Source: Allantophomopsis cytisporea (taxonomy: Eukaryota > Ascomycota > Leotiomycetes > Phacidiales > Phacidiaceae). Taken from it: a stretch of 64,000 bases of DNA. The stretch's first letter is position 1; each line of letters opens with the position of its first letter. Below the pieces are notes generated by a model. The model did no database searches, was not told where the DNA came from, and saw only the letters and a list, made by a program, of their open reading frames with translations. The stretch covers positions 1,364,001-1,428,000 of the forward strand of contig CP103036.1 in assembly GCA_024752435.1 (NCBI GenBank). The letters are read 5' to 3'. Positions 1 through 12,316 of this stretch are shown piece after piece. A program made the translations under genes and the position numbers.

Positions 1-796
1 AAAGGTCGTGATAGCAAGGAAAAGGAACAAACACCGTTGCTATGTTATCTGATTGGCTTGCATCCATCCAGTGCGCGCGCGTGCGGGTACGGTGCGGCAC
101 TTGAGCATGGCAGAAGGGAAGAGAAGTGCGATACTCTCTCCTCTGCATAAATCCCTCCTGTATACATCCACGTATCTAGGTGTGCGTATCAACCAAGCAT
201 CGTCTTTCTCAACATCGATTTGTTCGAATGCCGATTATGTCCAAGGCGTGCCCTGCACATGCCCTATGCATAACATTCTTGAATAGCCTTTCAGGCTTTC
301 GGAGTCGGATGGGCTCACCGATGAGATGTTCAGCAGATGATTTGTTTTATGCTTGAAGTTGCCGGAGTAAGATGGGGGGGACATTTGCTTACATGTAGGG
401 GAAGAAGAGTGAGGCTGGGGTCTTCGGTGGGCCTTTGCGCTGCTTGCTTTCCTTGTGGTGCATTTTCTTTGGCCCTTGATCCAGGTTTGCCGCGCTTGCT
501 CCAAGGCAAGTCCCGTATGTAGGTAGGTAGTACATCCTCCAGAATCGTCCCTCTTCCAGCCCAAACAGATTCGGAGGGGGTTGGTCTGGCGATGAGCGAT
601 GTGATAGACTATGTATGTGAATGTGAGTGGAATGAGAATGCTGGAAATGTGATGAAGCTTGGCTTGCACTCCGTTCAATCTTCATGATCAAAAACACTTT
701 CATTCTATGCTACGACAATCATGAATTCAATGATATGCGTCGAATGCATCAGATAAGGTACGGTAGGCAGGCAGAATAAGTAGGCTACACTTGCAG

Positions 797-860
797 ACAC
801 ACTTCACACCTCACACTTCACACTTCACACTTCACACTCACACTTCACTCACATCTCATA
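797..860. repeat. CACTTCACA-type tandem repeat
   Basis: Degenerate short tandem array of units close to CACACTTCA. It is simple sequence with no coding sense, in the intergenic region left of the Hog1 gene. Confidence 0.7.
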
Positions 861-2250
861 CTTCACTGCACAACAATGCACGCTGCACACTTGAAATGCA
901 TACTCACTGTTCTTCATATTACTTACATGCACGTTCTCTAACCCAATCAATAACAAAGAGGATGAAGCAAATAAGCCATGGGATTTTAGTATGGGGTAAT
1001 CATTTGCGTCTATCAAGTAAGCTCTATTCTATGTGCGGTGTACACGACGTGTGCTGTTGTCAAGTTGCTCTCCTTAGCGCCATGTCTTTTTCTCTTCGAC
1101 CAGGCTACCTATGTTCTCCGTACTTCAATTCTCTCACAATCACGATCCTCGCAAGGGGGGGGGCGGTCTTTCATCGACCGATGACGTACTTGAGGTGCGC
1201 GCCTAGACCACATCCACAAATTGCCTTGCTGTAGCTCATGTAAAAGAACTCCTGACGAGATGAGTTGAGTACTTGCAGGACTGTGAACTTGCACTCTTGA
1301 CACTGTGGCCTGCTTCGTGTCTGCACTCGACTTTGTGCTTTAGTAATTGCTGTTTCTTACGACTTATAGAAAAATAAGGAAAATAGAAAGAACAAAAAAA
1401 CCGGGGTTCAAAAGTTATTAATAGTACTGATAAACAATTAAGAAGAATAAGAATTTTAACTTGGTAAAATAGATTTTGCAAGGTACATGAGTCGAGGAGA
1501 TAGTACAGCAGAGAGTGCCTGTCAATGGTTTTTTTTATTTTTTTTACTTTACCATCGCCCATCAATTCTCGGCTCAATCCGACCAGAAGCAGTCTTTTGA
1601 TTGCTTCTGGTGCCTCTGGAGCCTCTGGAGGTGCCTCTGGTGTTTCTGGTGTTTCTGTTCAGCTGCTGGCACCCGCTCGTCTTTTTCTCTATTCGCCCTC
1701 TTGCTCATGGGGGGCAAATACAAGGACAGTACGGAGTAGGTAGAGACTTAGCTATTAACACGAGTCCACATCCAGACGAGATGGAAATGATGATTGCGGC
1801 AGTCCGACGCTTGAAGGCCTCATCAGCTTTGTGCTAGGTCGCTCCCATGAACTCCTTCCCATCTCCATCTCCAGACATGCACATTTGGCCCGCCGGGTGG
1901 TGAGACACATCAAAGCATTTGGATGTTGTTGTGCACAGTGCACCCCAGTCTTGATGCTCTTCTCTCCAAAGTTGCATTGTTCAACGAGAAGGGATTGTTA
2001 TGAATGACTTTCTCTTTCTCTTCTCTCGCGCGCAATGTTGAACTGACTTTGGTGACCCTACAAGGAAGCGAGAAGATGGTAGGCGTGTGCCACAGACGTA
2101 ACGGACTCAGGCTCAGTACCACCTAGATACCCTGCCCAACTAGAGTGGTTTGGAATTATTTTGCAAGCAAAAAGTGTAGACGGTGTGTGCTACAAGTTAC
2201 TGCTCAGGCGTACGTGCATATATGTGCCAGCTACTTTGGCAATTAAGATA

Positions 2251-2325
2251 TTCAGACTATTCAGACTATTCAGACTATTCAGACTATTCAGACTATTCAG
2301 ACTACTCAGACTACCCGGACTATTC
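2251..2325. repeat. 9-bp minisatellite (TTCAGACTA)n
   Basis: About eight head-to-tail copies of TTCAGACTA. The first six are nearly perfect; the last ones decay (TCAGACTAC, CCGGACTAT). The 9-bp period keeps every frame open, which creates a spurious Arg-Leu-Phe repeat frame. It sits about 700 bp upstream of the Hog1 start and no function is apparent. Confidence 0.85.
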
Positions 2326-3033
2326 TGTACTTGTTCTGTGCCTATGAATAAGTAAAATACAAGACCTGGCTATGACTACGGAGTTTGGAATAAATCTTAA
2401 TCCAAATGTATGTGATGTAGCCGGCATCTGGTACACGCTGACTCTCCTCTGGCGTTGTTGGATTGACTGTCTTGTCTGTTATCCTTGACCTGACTTGACT
2501 TGACTTGCTTGACCTTGACCTGCACGATCGAATCCCTGCTACTAAAGTGCGTGCACGCCCATTGTTCTACGTAGTTTATGTATCATATCCCGTAATAAAG
2601 ATATTTATTTTATGATTGTGTGCGTGAGTGATGGACTGCGAGTGTCGCTCTTCAGATAAAAGGAAACTTGGGTGACTTGGGCTCTTGTGCTGAGCTTAGG
2701 TAGTAAGGTAGGTAAGGAAAAAGAAACGCCGCAAGATCGATATTCCATTCGTGACTAGCAACGTTATTAGCGATATCTAGCCTTTCCCTTCCACGACCAA
2801 CATCGTCCATTGCCCATCACCTATTTGCCCATCACCCTTCAGCCCATCGCCAAACACTCACTACACTACACTTCGCCCAAATATCTCACCCATCACCTCT
2901 GCGATTCCGCATTCTCTCTTCCCGCCAGCAACACTTCGCATCATCATTCCCATCTTTCCATTCTTTTGACTTCTTGACTTCTTGACTTCTTGACAGCGAC
3001 CTTCCCGCCTACGTGCCATTACAATCTCTCATC

Positions 3034-4492
3034 ATGGCGGAATTTGTGAGAGCTCAGATTTTCGGAACCACCTTCGAGATCACCTCTAGGTATGCGGGGC
3101 AACCACTTTCACCGTCTACGCTTTTGCGCCGTCATTGCGACAACAATCATGCTGATCATCTCAATACAGGTACTCGGACTTGCAACCGGTTGGAATGGGA
3201 GCCTTCGGTCTCGTATGGTAGGCTTGGTCCCTTTACGCTGTTTATACCCCGCAGAGTACTGACACGAATGATACAGCTCTGCTAAGGATCAGCTTACGGG
3301 CCAGAATGTCGCAGTGAAGAAGATTATGAAGCCTTTCAGCACCCCGGTCTTGTCAAAGAGAACATACAGAGAGTTGAAGCTACTCAAGCATCTCAAACAT
3401 GAGAATGTGCGCTTTTTTACCATTGCTTGCTCCATGTGGCGCTAATAGTCCGCGCAGGTCATATCCCTCAGCGACATCTTCATTTCACCACTCGAGGATA
3501 TGTAAGTTGTAACACGATTATTGCCATCATTGGAACGCCTGGATTTTCTAACGAGTATAAAGCTACTTTGTTACTGAGCTTCTTGGTACCGATTTGCACC
3601 GTCTCCTCACCTCTAGACCGTTGGAGAAACAATTCATTCAATACTTCCTCTACCAGATCCTTGTAAGCACACCCAACAAACTCGCACAAACTCATAAACT
3701 GACCATGGAACAGCGAGGTTTGAAGTATGTTCACTCAGCAGGTGTCGTTCATCGTGATTTGAAGCCCAGCAACATTCTAGTCAACGAGAACTGCGATCTG
3801 AAGATTTGCGACTTCGGTCTTGCCCGTATTCAGGACCCTCAGATGACTGGATATGTCTCCACCAGATACTACAGAGCACCAGAGATTATGCTCACATGGC
3901 AGAAGTATGATGTTGAGGTCGACATTTGGAGTGCTGGATGCATCTTTGCTGAGATGCTTGAGGGCAAGCCTTTGTTCCCAGGAAAGGATCATGTTAACCA
4001 ATTCTCCATCATCACCGAACTTCTCGGTACCCCGCCAGATGATGTCATTCACACCATTGCCAGCGAAAACGTAAGACAATGAGAGGCGTCATGAGGAACA
4101 TTCTTAAAGCTGACCTATTTGCAGACATTGAGATTCGTTCAGTCTCTTCCCAAACGCGAGCGTCAGCCATTGAAGGATAAGTTCCGCAATGCTGATCCAT
4201 TGGGTATGTACCCTTCAAATTAGAACACAACACCCCCACTAACGAGATCTTAGCCATTGACCTCCTTGAGGATATGCTCGTCTTCGATCCAAGGACGCGT
4301 GTCAAGGCCGCCAACGCTCTCGCCCACGAGTACCTTGCCCCATACCACGATCCGACCGATGAGCCTGTGGCAGAAGAGAAGTTTGACTGGTCGTTCAACG
4401 ACGCAGATCTCCCGGTGGATACATGGAAAATAATGATGTACGAGCAACTTTACGACCAGAACCAAGAATCCAACGAGAAAGAGTCGTCTTGA
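3034..4492 (+). CDS. hog1: Hog1-type stress-activated MAP kinase
   Basis: Serine/threonine MAP kinase of the high-osmolarity/oxidative stress cascade, activated by a Pbs2-type MAP2K and acting in cytosol and nucleus. Eight exons give a clean 350-residue protein: 3034..3089, 3170..3217, 3277..3406, 3458..3501, 3563..3662, 3714..4070, 4125..4203 and 4254..4492. The start MAEFVRAQIFGTTFEI is the family N-terminus. Visible motifs are the glycine loop (GMGAFG), the VAVKK lysine, HRDLKPSN, DFGLA and the activation lip T171-G-Y173, which marks the p38/Hog1 class rather than the TEY class. A common-docking segment rich in Asp follows the kinase core. Exons 1, 2 and 4 are only 44-56 nt and one acceptor is AAG (before 3563). 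Botrytis calls its orthologue Sak1. Family identity is essentially certain; exon edges rest on frame and splice consensus. Confidence 0.97.
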
Positions 4493-5771
4493 GGACAGCC
4501 AAAAATGGCTGCAAACCTCGCCGATCTCGGACTTACTGCTTTTGAGGACGGAAGAACTAAAGTCTGACTGACTTGGCTTGGCAGGTATTCCGAAATCCTT
4601 GATTATCACAACGTTGACGATGGTACCAATCAGACGATGGAGGATACGAATGGGCAATGAACACTGCAATGGAGAAAATGAAAAAAATACCACGAGCACG
4701 ATCATGGAGTATAGAGCAATGCGCAGCGGTTGCCATTGCACCCTCAGGAATGTTTTCGATGTTGGAGGCAGGAATCTCTTTTATGCGCTGTGCTAGGCTG
4801 GCCGAACGCACCGTGCTCGTGCTCCTCTTGCGAATTTTCTAATACTGTCCACGGCGCAAACGACCTCTGTTTTCTTATTTCCTTTCCTTATTTGCATGAC
4901 ATCCAGCATTTCCTCACTTGTATTGCTCACCCCCCAAATTAAACCCTATTTGGAGGCACACACACACGCACACACACATACACAGAGCAAGATGGGAAAT
5001 TACAAAGACATGATTGTAGACTGCGCTCGATACCACTGTCAGAGGGGAGCAGATGGCTTTTGGATTGTGGATATGGTGAAGGGAAGGTTGACCACTTTTT
5101 GTTGCTTTTGTGGTCTGTAAGTAGTCTAAATGAAATGGATGAACTTTTCAATGTTATTGGAACCGACGGCTATTCTCGAAGGTGAAGAGGGCGGTTTGTG
5201 TTTGTGCATGCCTTTGTGTCTGTAAGTGCTGTTCTGGGTGCCTCCAACAGCCAACTGAGATTCGCCCGAGGTCACCGAATGCTGTTGTGCTTCTCTTCTT
5301 TACAACGCAGACACGCATATAGACTGTGCCGTACGGAATTGGACAATAATCGAGATCTTGACATCCTATCATTCCAGAACTCTGCATGCCGATTGAAAGC
5401 GGCGACGAAACAATGAGTGCCACGTGACTACGCATGGAATTTAGCGGCGCATGGGTGGTCATAGAACGCGATTGGATTGACGATGCAGCGCTATCGCGTG
5501 TGTGTGCGTGAGTTCGCTGGCGGTCAGCGGTGCAGCCATACCAAATGAATTGCAATATTCCCCAGAAATCCAGAAATCCTGTTTACCAGCCTCTCCTTCT
5601 CAACAAAACATCACCAACTCAGAAAAGTCCCTCGAACAATTGTTGTCAACGTCCCCCTCGACTTTGCCCCTTTTTCCATCGCCGGTTTCATTCTTACTGC
5701 TTTCAAAGTTTGAGCTTGTAAGCTTGAGCGTAGAACTTTTGTAGCTGCTTGCACATGCTAGACTGGGCGAG
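4493..5771. other. Intergenic between hog1 and avl9
   Basis: Contains the Hog1 3' region and the Avl9 promoter. Only short shadow frames are present. A small CACACACA tract lies near 4958-4982. No RNA gene or further coding region could be supported. Confidence 0.5.
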
Positions 5772-8221
5772 ATGACCACTGCCTGCGGTGGCTTCACTCC
5801 CCTCGTCACTGTTGTCGACTTCCACCATGCCAGGTACATAGACTTCGGAATTGGCCATTCCAATGGATTGCGAGGCTGATTTATGTGATTTAGAGGCCCG
5901 GAGGTAGAGAATTGGTTTGGTGCCGCTGAAGGGAGCGACCCCGCCATTGACAATGAATGGCCGCTGTTACCCTTCATGGCCCTCTCTGATGGCGCCCATG
6001 CGTATGTCCCGACTATTTTATGATGTGTATTTGGTCTGTTCCACTAACTGCTTACCTACAGCGCGACCGAGGACTTCTCATACTTCACCCTCCGCCATTC
6101 TGCTACCGGTGACAGCCCCGCCACCTCCCTGTTCGGAATTTCCTGCACCCGCCAGCTCGACGCCTCTACCCTGATCGACCGTCCTCCGGAAGTGACTCGA
6201 TCTACCGTCCAGAAGGCCGTCGTGGTCATTGCGGACTCACCGCAGTTCTTCGGCATGCTCAGAGAGCGACTTAGTGTTGTCACGAAAGCTTGGTTTAGTC
6301 AGAGGGATTTCACCGATACGGATATCATAAGTCGGTTCCAGGAGAGCCTGGCGGAAGAAAAGAGACGGGAGATCGAGAATGGTGAGAGGGAGGGTGAGGA
6401 AGATAGAGATCAGTATTTGGGAATGAGTTTGAGGGAGCTGGTCAGGGAGTTCAAATGGCAGACTTTGGTGCTCTTTAAGTGTTGTTTGTTGCAGCCGAAG
6501 GTGAGTCATTGTCTCTGGCATGTGTCTTCATGGTTCGAAAATGCTAATCGGTACAGATGTTGTTCTTCGGATCGAGGTGTGAGAGATTATGTATGATGCA
6601 GTTTAGTTTGATATCATTAATTCCCGGTTTGATTCGAAATCTTCAAGATTGCGCAGATCCCGAACTCGACAACTACGAAAAGCGTCTTGTAAAGCCAACG
6701 AGCTTGAAGACGAGCGATAGAAGTTCTTTACTGGCCTATATGGGTCTGCCTCTACAAATATTTGGAAAGGTATGCTAGAATTCGAAACACTGTCTCTGAC
6801 ATAATGCTGAATGATTTTAGGGGAGTCTTTTCGGTCCATATACCCCTCTTCAGCAGCTCGATATCCTCGCAGACTATGGCACAAAGTCATATATTGTAGG
6901 CTCAACGAATAGCCTATTGCTTCAACAGAAAGATCGCTACAGCGACATGTTGGTTAATCTCGACGAGTCTGCTATATCGATAACCTCACCGTCATTGCGT
7001 GCGGCTCTGACCCTCTCAACCGCCGATCGTCGCTGGATTGATTTTATCACTCAGTCTGTTAACGACACCTGGGATGAGTCGAATCCTGGACGACCAAAGA
7101 CCATGGGTTACGCTGGCTCAGAAGAGTTCATTCGTCTGCAATTCGAAGAGTACCTTCTGAGCTTGATCTCTGCTGTAAAATGCCATAATTACCTGAAAGA
7201 AAATAGTGACAACCCGAAGGTTATGCTTCCTCAAGTCGACGGAGACCCTTCCAGTGACTTTGGTGTGGATTGGATAGAGGCATGGGCGAAGACAGACAAC
7301 TACCGCATCTTCCAATCCATAACGGATTCCCACCTTTTTGATATTGTAGAGCCTCGTCACCCATGTGCAGGTGGTCTTACAATGGATGATGTACAACGTC
7401 GTCTAGCACAGCAGGTACAAGAGCTCCATCTTGATGAGCGATTTGCGGTTGGCAAGGAAGTCCTCGGGCGCAATCTTGCTGCCGGCAAAGAGAAGGCCAG
7501 CACTGTCTTTAACAAGCTCTATGCGGACATGGAAGCCCTCCGAGAGGCGCAACGCAAACGTCATGAGGAGCAGAAGGCTGCAGCCGAGAAGAACGGTTCC
7601 ACACCTCCCGCTACACCAGGCTGGGGACCCAAAAAGGAAGCCGCTGGAGCAAGTGTTGCAAGTATGGGAAACAAAGCCGGCGCATATTTTGGCAGCTGGG
7701 CTACCTGGGCTGGCGAGAAACGGAAATCGGGATGGGGCCGTACGGTATCTACGCCTGCAAGTCCGCCACAGCTTAAGAGAGCGGATGAGTTAAGTAGTCT
7801 GCAGATCAAGGATCTCGACAAGGAGAGGCATCGACCACGGAGTATAAGTCCCAATCCCCACTTGGAACCTCGAGATGCGAAAACAGATCACGAGTACAGA
7901 CCCATGACTGGGGATAGCTTCGAAGAAAGCATATTTGATGCTGACGATGCTTCCGAGAAAAGCGATGATCACGAGGAGGGTTTGAAGGTTATGCCCGCTC
8001 ACAATGCACAGAATGACGCACATGGTACAACTTCTGCTCATGACGCTGATCCGGATGTTGAGAAGGCAACTGAGTCCTCCCCTGAGCATAAAGCTGAACA
8101 TAAAATTCAAGCTGAACATAAAATTCAAGATGAAGAGCATGAAGAGGAAAACCCCACCAAGCACGAGCTCACTGCAGAGGAACAAGCTATCGCTGCTGAA
8201 AAGGAAGCCTTCAACATATGA
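5772..8221 (+). CDS. avl9: Avl9-type late secretory pathway protein
   Basis: Member of the Avl9 family (DENN-related superfamily), which acts in post-Golgi secretory vesicle formation. Five exons (5772..5833, 5894..6001, 6062..6500, 6557..6769, 6821..8221) give 740 residues. The N-terminus reads into the family hallmark FHHARGPEVENWFG across the first intron, then WPLLPFMALSDGAHA and TEDFSYFTLR. The middle part has FGPYTPLQQLDILADYGTKS and an SYIVGSTNSLLLQQK segment, all typical of Avl9. The conserved core ends near residue 480. The last 260 residues are charged and low-complexity, with a duplicated HKIQAEHKIQ stretch near 8090-8135, and are probably disordered. The ATG at 5772 was chosen because it opens the conserved block after ten residues. 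Splice sites keep frame throughout. Confidence 0.93.
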
Positions 8222-9928
8222 AATCATCTTCGCCCTGTCCTTGTCCTCTAGATTGCGATTCGTTCTCCTTTTTGCCTCTGTTTGAGATTCGCGGTTTTAC
8301 ACGATATTTACGGCCACATCTGTATATCATGATCATTGACACTGTCAAGGGATTTTGGCATTTTTTTTTGAATAGCATAGCATAGCGAGACGCGTTTGCA
8401 CGGCGTTTGTTGCGAATCTGATTGTGAAATTGAGAGGGTAGGTGTTGGGCTTGGCGGAAATAGATATAGGTATATAATATCTTTCGCTGATTACTTACTG
8501 GAGGCGTTTGTTGGTGTGGTGTATTGCGTCTCTGAGCCCCATTTCTTGACGTGTTTCGAATCTGCAAACTGACATTGCTTGATTCATTCAAAATGGCATA
8601 ATCATGAATATGTTTCAATTGTCTAACGAATTGCACACATCTTAGATAGTTAAATAAGCATATTCCTATTCTCGTCCATCAGCCTCGAGTAGTCAAACAA
8701 CGCACTCACCAGCCCAGCTCCTATCTCCAACCCCCTCCCTTGCTCCCAGACCCATCTCCTCCATTAGCAGTAATAAAGTTTGCAGCCCTCGCTCCTCCTC
8801 AATATCTAAGTACCATTCACCCTTCGTTTTTGTTGTATCCCGCTTATAACTGAGGGATCTGGGTTGTAAGAGACCGGTCAAGAGATCATCATGCACCTCC
8901 TGAAAGATAATCAGCATGACAACAGCAGAATCCTCGACTAGCAGCTAATGCATGCAGACTGAGAACTTATTGCTGCAACAGCATTGTCATTTTTTGGATT
9001 CATGACTCCAGCATGCCTTCAATGTCGGCTTTTGAAACACAAAAGACTGTATAGACAGACATACGTTTCCTCCCTGGACACCCGACTGGCTATTTTGCTA
9101 ACCATACCTCCCTTTTAGTGCTGGATTTGTCGTCGCCATTGAAGGACAGGCCATACTCTTTTGATGCTGTGGTGATATGAGTCGTCATTTCAATCAATTG
9201 GGATATCCCGGAAGTATAAATAGGAAATTATAATAGCTAGATTATGATTTGTTCAATCTTTAAACCAACTGTATGTATGGTACGCATATAAAGCTCCCTG
9301 GAACGTAACGATAGGATGCGTTGAGACTTTGCGGAACTGACTAATGTCCCCTATATGAAATTCTATGTCAAAGAAGACGTACCCTGTTGAAGCCATGATC
9401 TATAAATACCAGTATGCTTATTCACGTGCTAACGTGAATAACGCTTCTAATCTTTCTGTAAGACGAAGTGTGACGTCGAGAGATGCGGACTTCGAAGTGT
9501 TGACGTAAAACGGGCTGCACTTCGAAATCTCTGCAGACAGGCACAGTGGGTTATGATTGCACCACATGTACATACATACATACATGCATGCATAACATAC
9601 AATACGTTATGGTGATACTTACATGCAGAGCACATGTGTAGCCTACAGGATGCGTAGGCGAAAAGCAAAAACACCAAATTGTACTTTTCGATGGTAAAAC
9701 CGTGCTATGTTTTTCAAATTTGATAATTATGACGCTCAATATATGTGTAGAAAAGGAGGTTATAGGTGACATACTTGTTCATGCCGTTATGCACCTGTCT
9801 GACCTCGAAAGAGACTCTTGTGCTCTACCACAAAATTTCCCCAAAGAACTCCACTTGGTTGATCCTCACGCGAATAGTAAAAAGAAAGTCTAATTAGATC
9901 TCAACTTAGTCTCAATCTTCATCTATTC
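8222..9928. other. Intergenic stretch with one weak small gene
   Basis: Downstream of Avl9. Apart from the doubtful minus-strand small gene at 8693..9188, nothing with coding character or RNA structure was seen. Short repeats of CATA/CATG type occur near 9565-9600. Confidence 0.45.
8693..9188 (-). CDS. Doubtful small two-exon protein, unknown function
   Basis: Not a recognised family. Reading the minus strand, an ATG at 9188 opens a 27-codon exon (9108..9188). A GTATGG donor follows, and a well-formed acceptor (CTGAT, pyrimidine run, TTTCAG) precedes an in-frame second exon (8693..8899), giving 95 residues. The product is hydrophilic with an acidic EEER patch and a leucine run near residue 70. 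Support is only the frame continuity, the acceptor and codon texture. A TATA-like word at 9214-9222 lies too close to the ATG to be a normal promoter element. An extra exon between the two is possible. It could equally be a gene fragment or chance. Confidence 0.3.
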
Positions 9929-11017
9929 TCAAGGTACACCATCAAACACCGCTCCAGAAATCGGAGGAGACAGGTAGTCATCTGGAACATTAGCCGGTGC
10001 CTGATGGTCTTTTGCCCATTCGCGTATGCTTTCAAAGTTAACGCATTTATGGCGAGTATTGAAGTCCGGAAAGACACTAAGGCTGCCTGTATCATACCAG
10101 ACTTGTCCGAGTACATCGATAGATGGGTTACACATGAGTTTCTGCCGAAGCGTATCAAGACAATGAGCTAGCCTACGTCAGTTCGCTGTCTCGAAGACAG
10201 GATGCTTGTTTTCGGAGAACTTACAAACGTGGTATTTCAGTATTCCTTCATTATTCACAAATGCACCCTTCCCGAGGTCCTGGTAATACTCATAGTTGTA
10301 GAATAGAGATTGCCGGAGAAGATTCTGTTGATATGTGAGTATAATTATCTTGATAACTGACAATCTCGTGGCTCACCAGGCAATGTAAATGATGTAACCC
10401 TTCAACGTTCGCAGGAAATCCGCCACCATGTTTTGGATTCACTTGGACATGATTTGCTGAGAGCCCTGACTTGACGCCTAAAGACTGAGGGACTATGATT
10501 GCCCTATCTGTTGTTTAGGTACCGTGTGAGAGGATTGCAATCTATATCAACTTCAAGGGGCACTTACAGTCTGGTCCCAAAGCCTCCCAAGCAGCATCTA
10601 CTTCTGGGCTTGCCTCTTGACGGAATATGGTTTCGTGCATGAATGAGCCGTTAAATTGAACCCAGTCATATTTTATGTCGACATCTTCTAATATAGGTGC
10701 TACAGATGAATCAGTCTGAAAGATTGTGAAATGATAGGGTTTTCGGTTTCCAGTTACATACAGTATTTGGTTGTTTCTCGGAAACCAAGTCTCTGTGAAG
10801 CTATCGAGGAATATGATGTTCCTATCAGTAGTCCAAGAATGAGGGAGAACACGCTCGACAAGATAAATACAAGTGGGTTTGAAACCCTCGAGGAAAGCTT
10901 TGACTGGTGCTTTATCGACAAAGAGTCATTAGATGTTGGCTCAAATATATTCTCGCCATCCTCATTTTGAGGAAGCGCGCTGAATTTGCTCTGAGTACTA
11001 GAAGTGAAAAACGGCAT
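9929..11017 (-). CDS. UstYa-like DUF3328 family protein
   Basis: Member of the fungal DUF3328/UstYa family. Characterised members oxidatively cyclise side chains in ribosomal peptide pathways (ustiloxin, phomopsin) or modify other natural products. Five exons (10762..11017, 10568..10699, 10377..10507, 10225..10324, 9929..10167) give 285 residues with all splices in frame. A cytosolic N-terminus of about 45 residues is followed by one membrane helix (NPLVFILSSVFSLILGLLIG). Both hallmark HxxHC motifs are present: EGLHHLHCL and YHVSHCLDTLRQ. The second is reconstituted only when the last intron ends at CTAG before 10167. The C-terminal cysteine segment (LMC, then RHKC) is also typical. Neighbours are a 105-codon frame 67 bp away, divergent, and a secreted Tyr/Gly-repeat peptide 1.3 kb away. 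No second UstY, P450 or tyrosinase is visible. The substrate is unknown. Confidence 0.9.
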
Positions 11018-11084
11018 TATGTTCCAAACAACAAAAGAGGATCATGAAAATTGGGAATCGTAGAAGATAAGATATCTTACCAAG

Positions 11085-11402
11085 ATGACCTTAGTAGAAA
11101 AGTCTGAGAACAGAAACAAGTCGTCATTTTGCAAGTCCTATACGAGTGTTACCACGAGATGCGAGTTGAGACCTATCTTCCCTGTTTCACAGAAACTCCT
11201 TGATTCGATAATCAAGTATCTAGAGTTTACCTTAATACCCGATCCTTGCTATTTCATGGAAACAGATGCGGGTTTCCAGCCACCAAACATGGATTTGTCG
11301 TACGGCAATATTGAACGTTGCATCGCAGTACTAAATAAAGCTTTCACCCTCAGCTTACAACCACAAGCGATTATGCAAGTAGTGCGGGGTGTCTCCGGGT
11401 GA
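11085..11402 (+). CDS. Doubtful 105-codon frame, unknown
   Basis: Single-exon open frame starting 67 bp from the divergent UstYa-like gene. The composition looks protein-like (few repeats, four cysteines, a C-terminal helix-like stretch), but no domain, signal peptide or membrane segment is recognisable. If real it would share a promoter with the UstYa-like gene. It may also be a chance frame or the remnant of a larger gene, so it is kept at low confidence. Confidence 0.22.
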   Translation: MTLVEKSENRNKSSFCKSYTSVTTRCELRPIFPVSQKLLDSIIKYLEFTLIPDPCYFMETDAGFQPPNMDLSYGNIERCIAVLNKAFTLSLQPQAIMQVVRGVSG

Positions 11403-12210
11403 CCCGATTTCGCAAGTTACCCCTCGTCAGTCGCCGCATTTGCATTCTATTTCGTATGTACAATATGCTACACATGTACGATACAGCGTAATTCAATCGG
11501 TAAGCAGACTCTGATATTGTGTTATTCCATTTGCACTCACGCTTGTGTTGCTTGGCGACTCTGACAAATCGTACGAGCTTTTGGCATTTCCTAATGAGCT
11601 TGTATTACGAGCTTACATGTACTACGTGAATCGGTGTGTTGATTATGACGGTACCTATATGTATTTTTACAAGCAAACTAGGCATATATGCTACTTTCTG
11701 AGTCAAATACGAGGATAACTTGGCTAAAAAGATCGTGATATAGGGCTTCGGGCCTTTGAGCTACTATGGATAAACCAGGAAATCTCTCAATCCTTACGTT
11801 ACATTACCGCGATATCACATTATTTTCCTTGGCGCCTTTTGTTTCCTTGTCATGCTGGTAGCTTCACTCAGATGACGAAGATCTTTCATCTTTTCCCCTC
11901 ATTTTTGCCTCATACTTCTCGTATTGAGCTGCAAAAGTCTTCATGTGCACACGAAAATGTTTGTGTGATGAAAACATGCGTCAATATACTGTCTCCTGGT
12001 CAGCTTGCGATCTCGTGAGCCCCCCGAATTTGACTCTTTGGCGTTTTTACTCCTGTGTAACAATACTCTATCAAGTCAAGAGCTACATGTACCTATGTCA
12101 CCGTCCGCATGTGAATAGCAGGATTCACACTAAAAAGTTTCCTGACTTTCGTCAATATCAAAAAGGTGATAATATGTGTGTGTGAGCAAAATGAAAGCCT
12201 TATCTCATAG
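11403..12210. other. Gene-free stretch upstream of the Tyr/Gly peptide gene
   Basis: AT-rich DNA with no supported coding region. It should contain the promoter of the small secreted peptide gene at 12317. Confidence 0.5.
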
Positions 12211-12218
12211 TATATATA
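12211..12218 (+). promoter_or_regulatory. TATA box of the small secreted peptide gene
   Basis: A perfect TATATATA lies 99-106 bp before the ATG at 12317. It is followed by a CA/TC-rich leader typical of strongly expressed fungal genes (CAAG and CATCA words). The position fits a transcript with a leader of roughly 70 nt. Confidence 0.6.
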
Positions 12219-12316
12219 CGATGCCTTCGGGTCCACAAACGATTCAGTCAAAAGCATCAAGCAATCCATTCAGACTCCATCAGTCAAGTATATTTTCTGC
12301 CATTATAACATTCACC

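Larger units (their letters stand above)
1..3033. other. Intergenic region and Hog1 upstream region
   Basis: No credible gene was found. Open frames here are short, overlap on both strands and have simple-repeat composition. The stretch holds a CACTTCACA-type tandem repeat near 797-860, a 9-bp tandem repeat at 2251-2325, TTGAC-rich simple sequence near 2490-2525 and, in the probable Hog1 5' leader, repeated CCCATCACC-like words (about 2810-2900) and a TTGACTTC tandem run (about 2965-2996). Confidence 0.6.

Noticed and set aside
2251..2325. Possible CRISPR-like repeat array
   Set aside because: The 9-bp units are contiguous with no spacers and the DNA is eukaryotic; it is a minisatellite.
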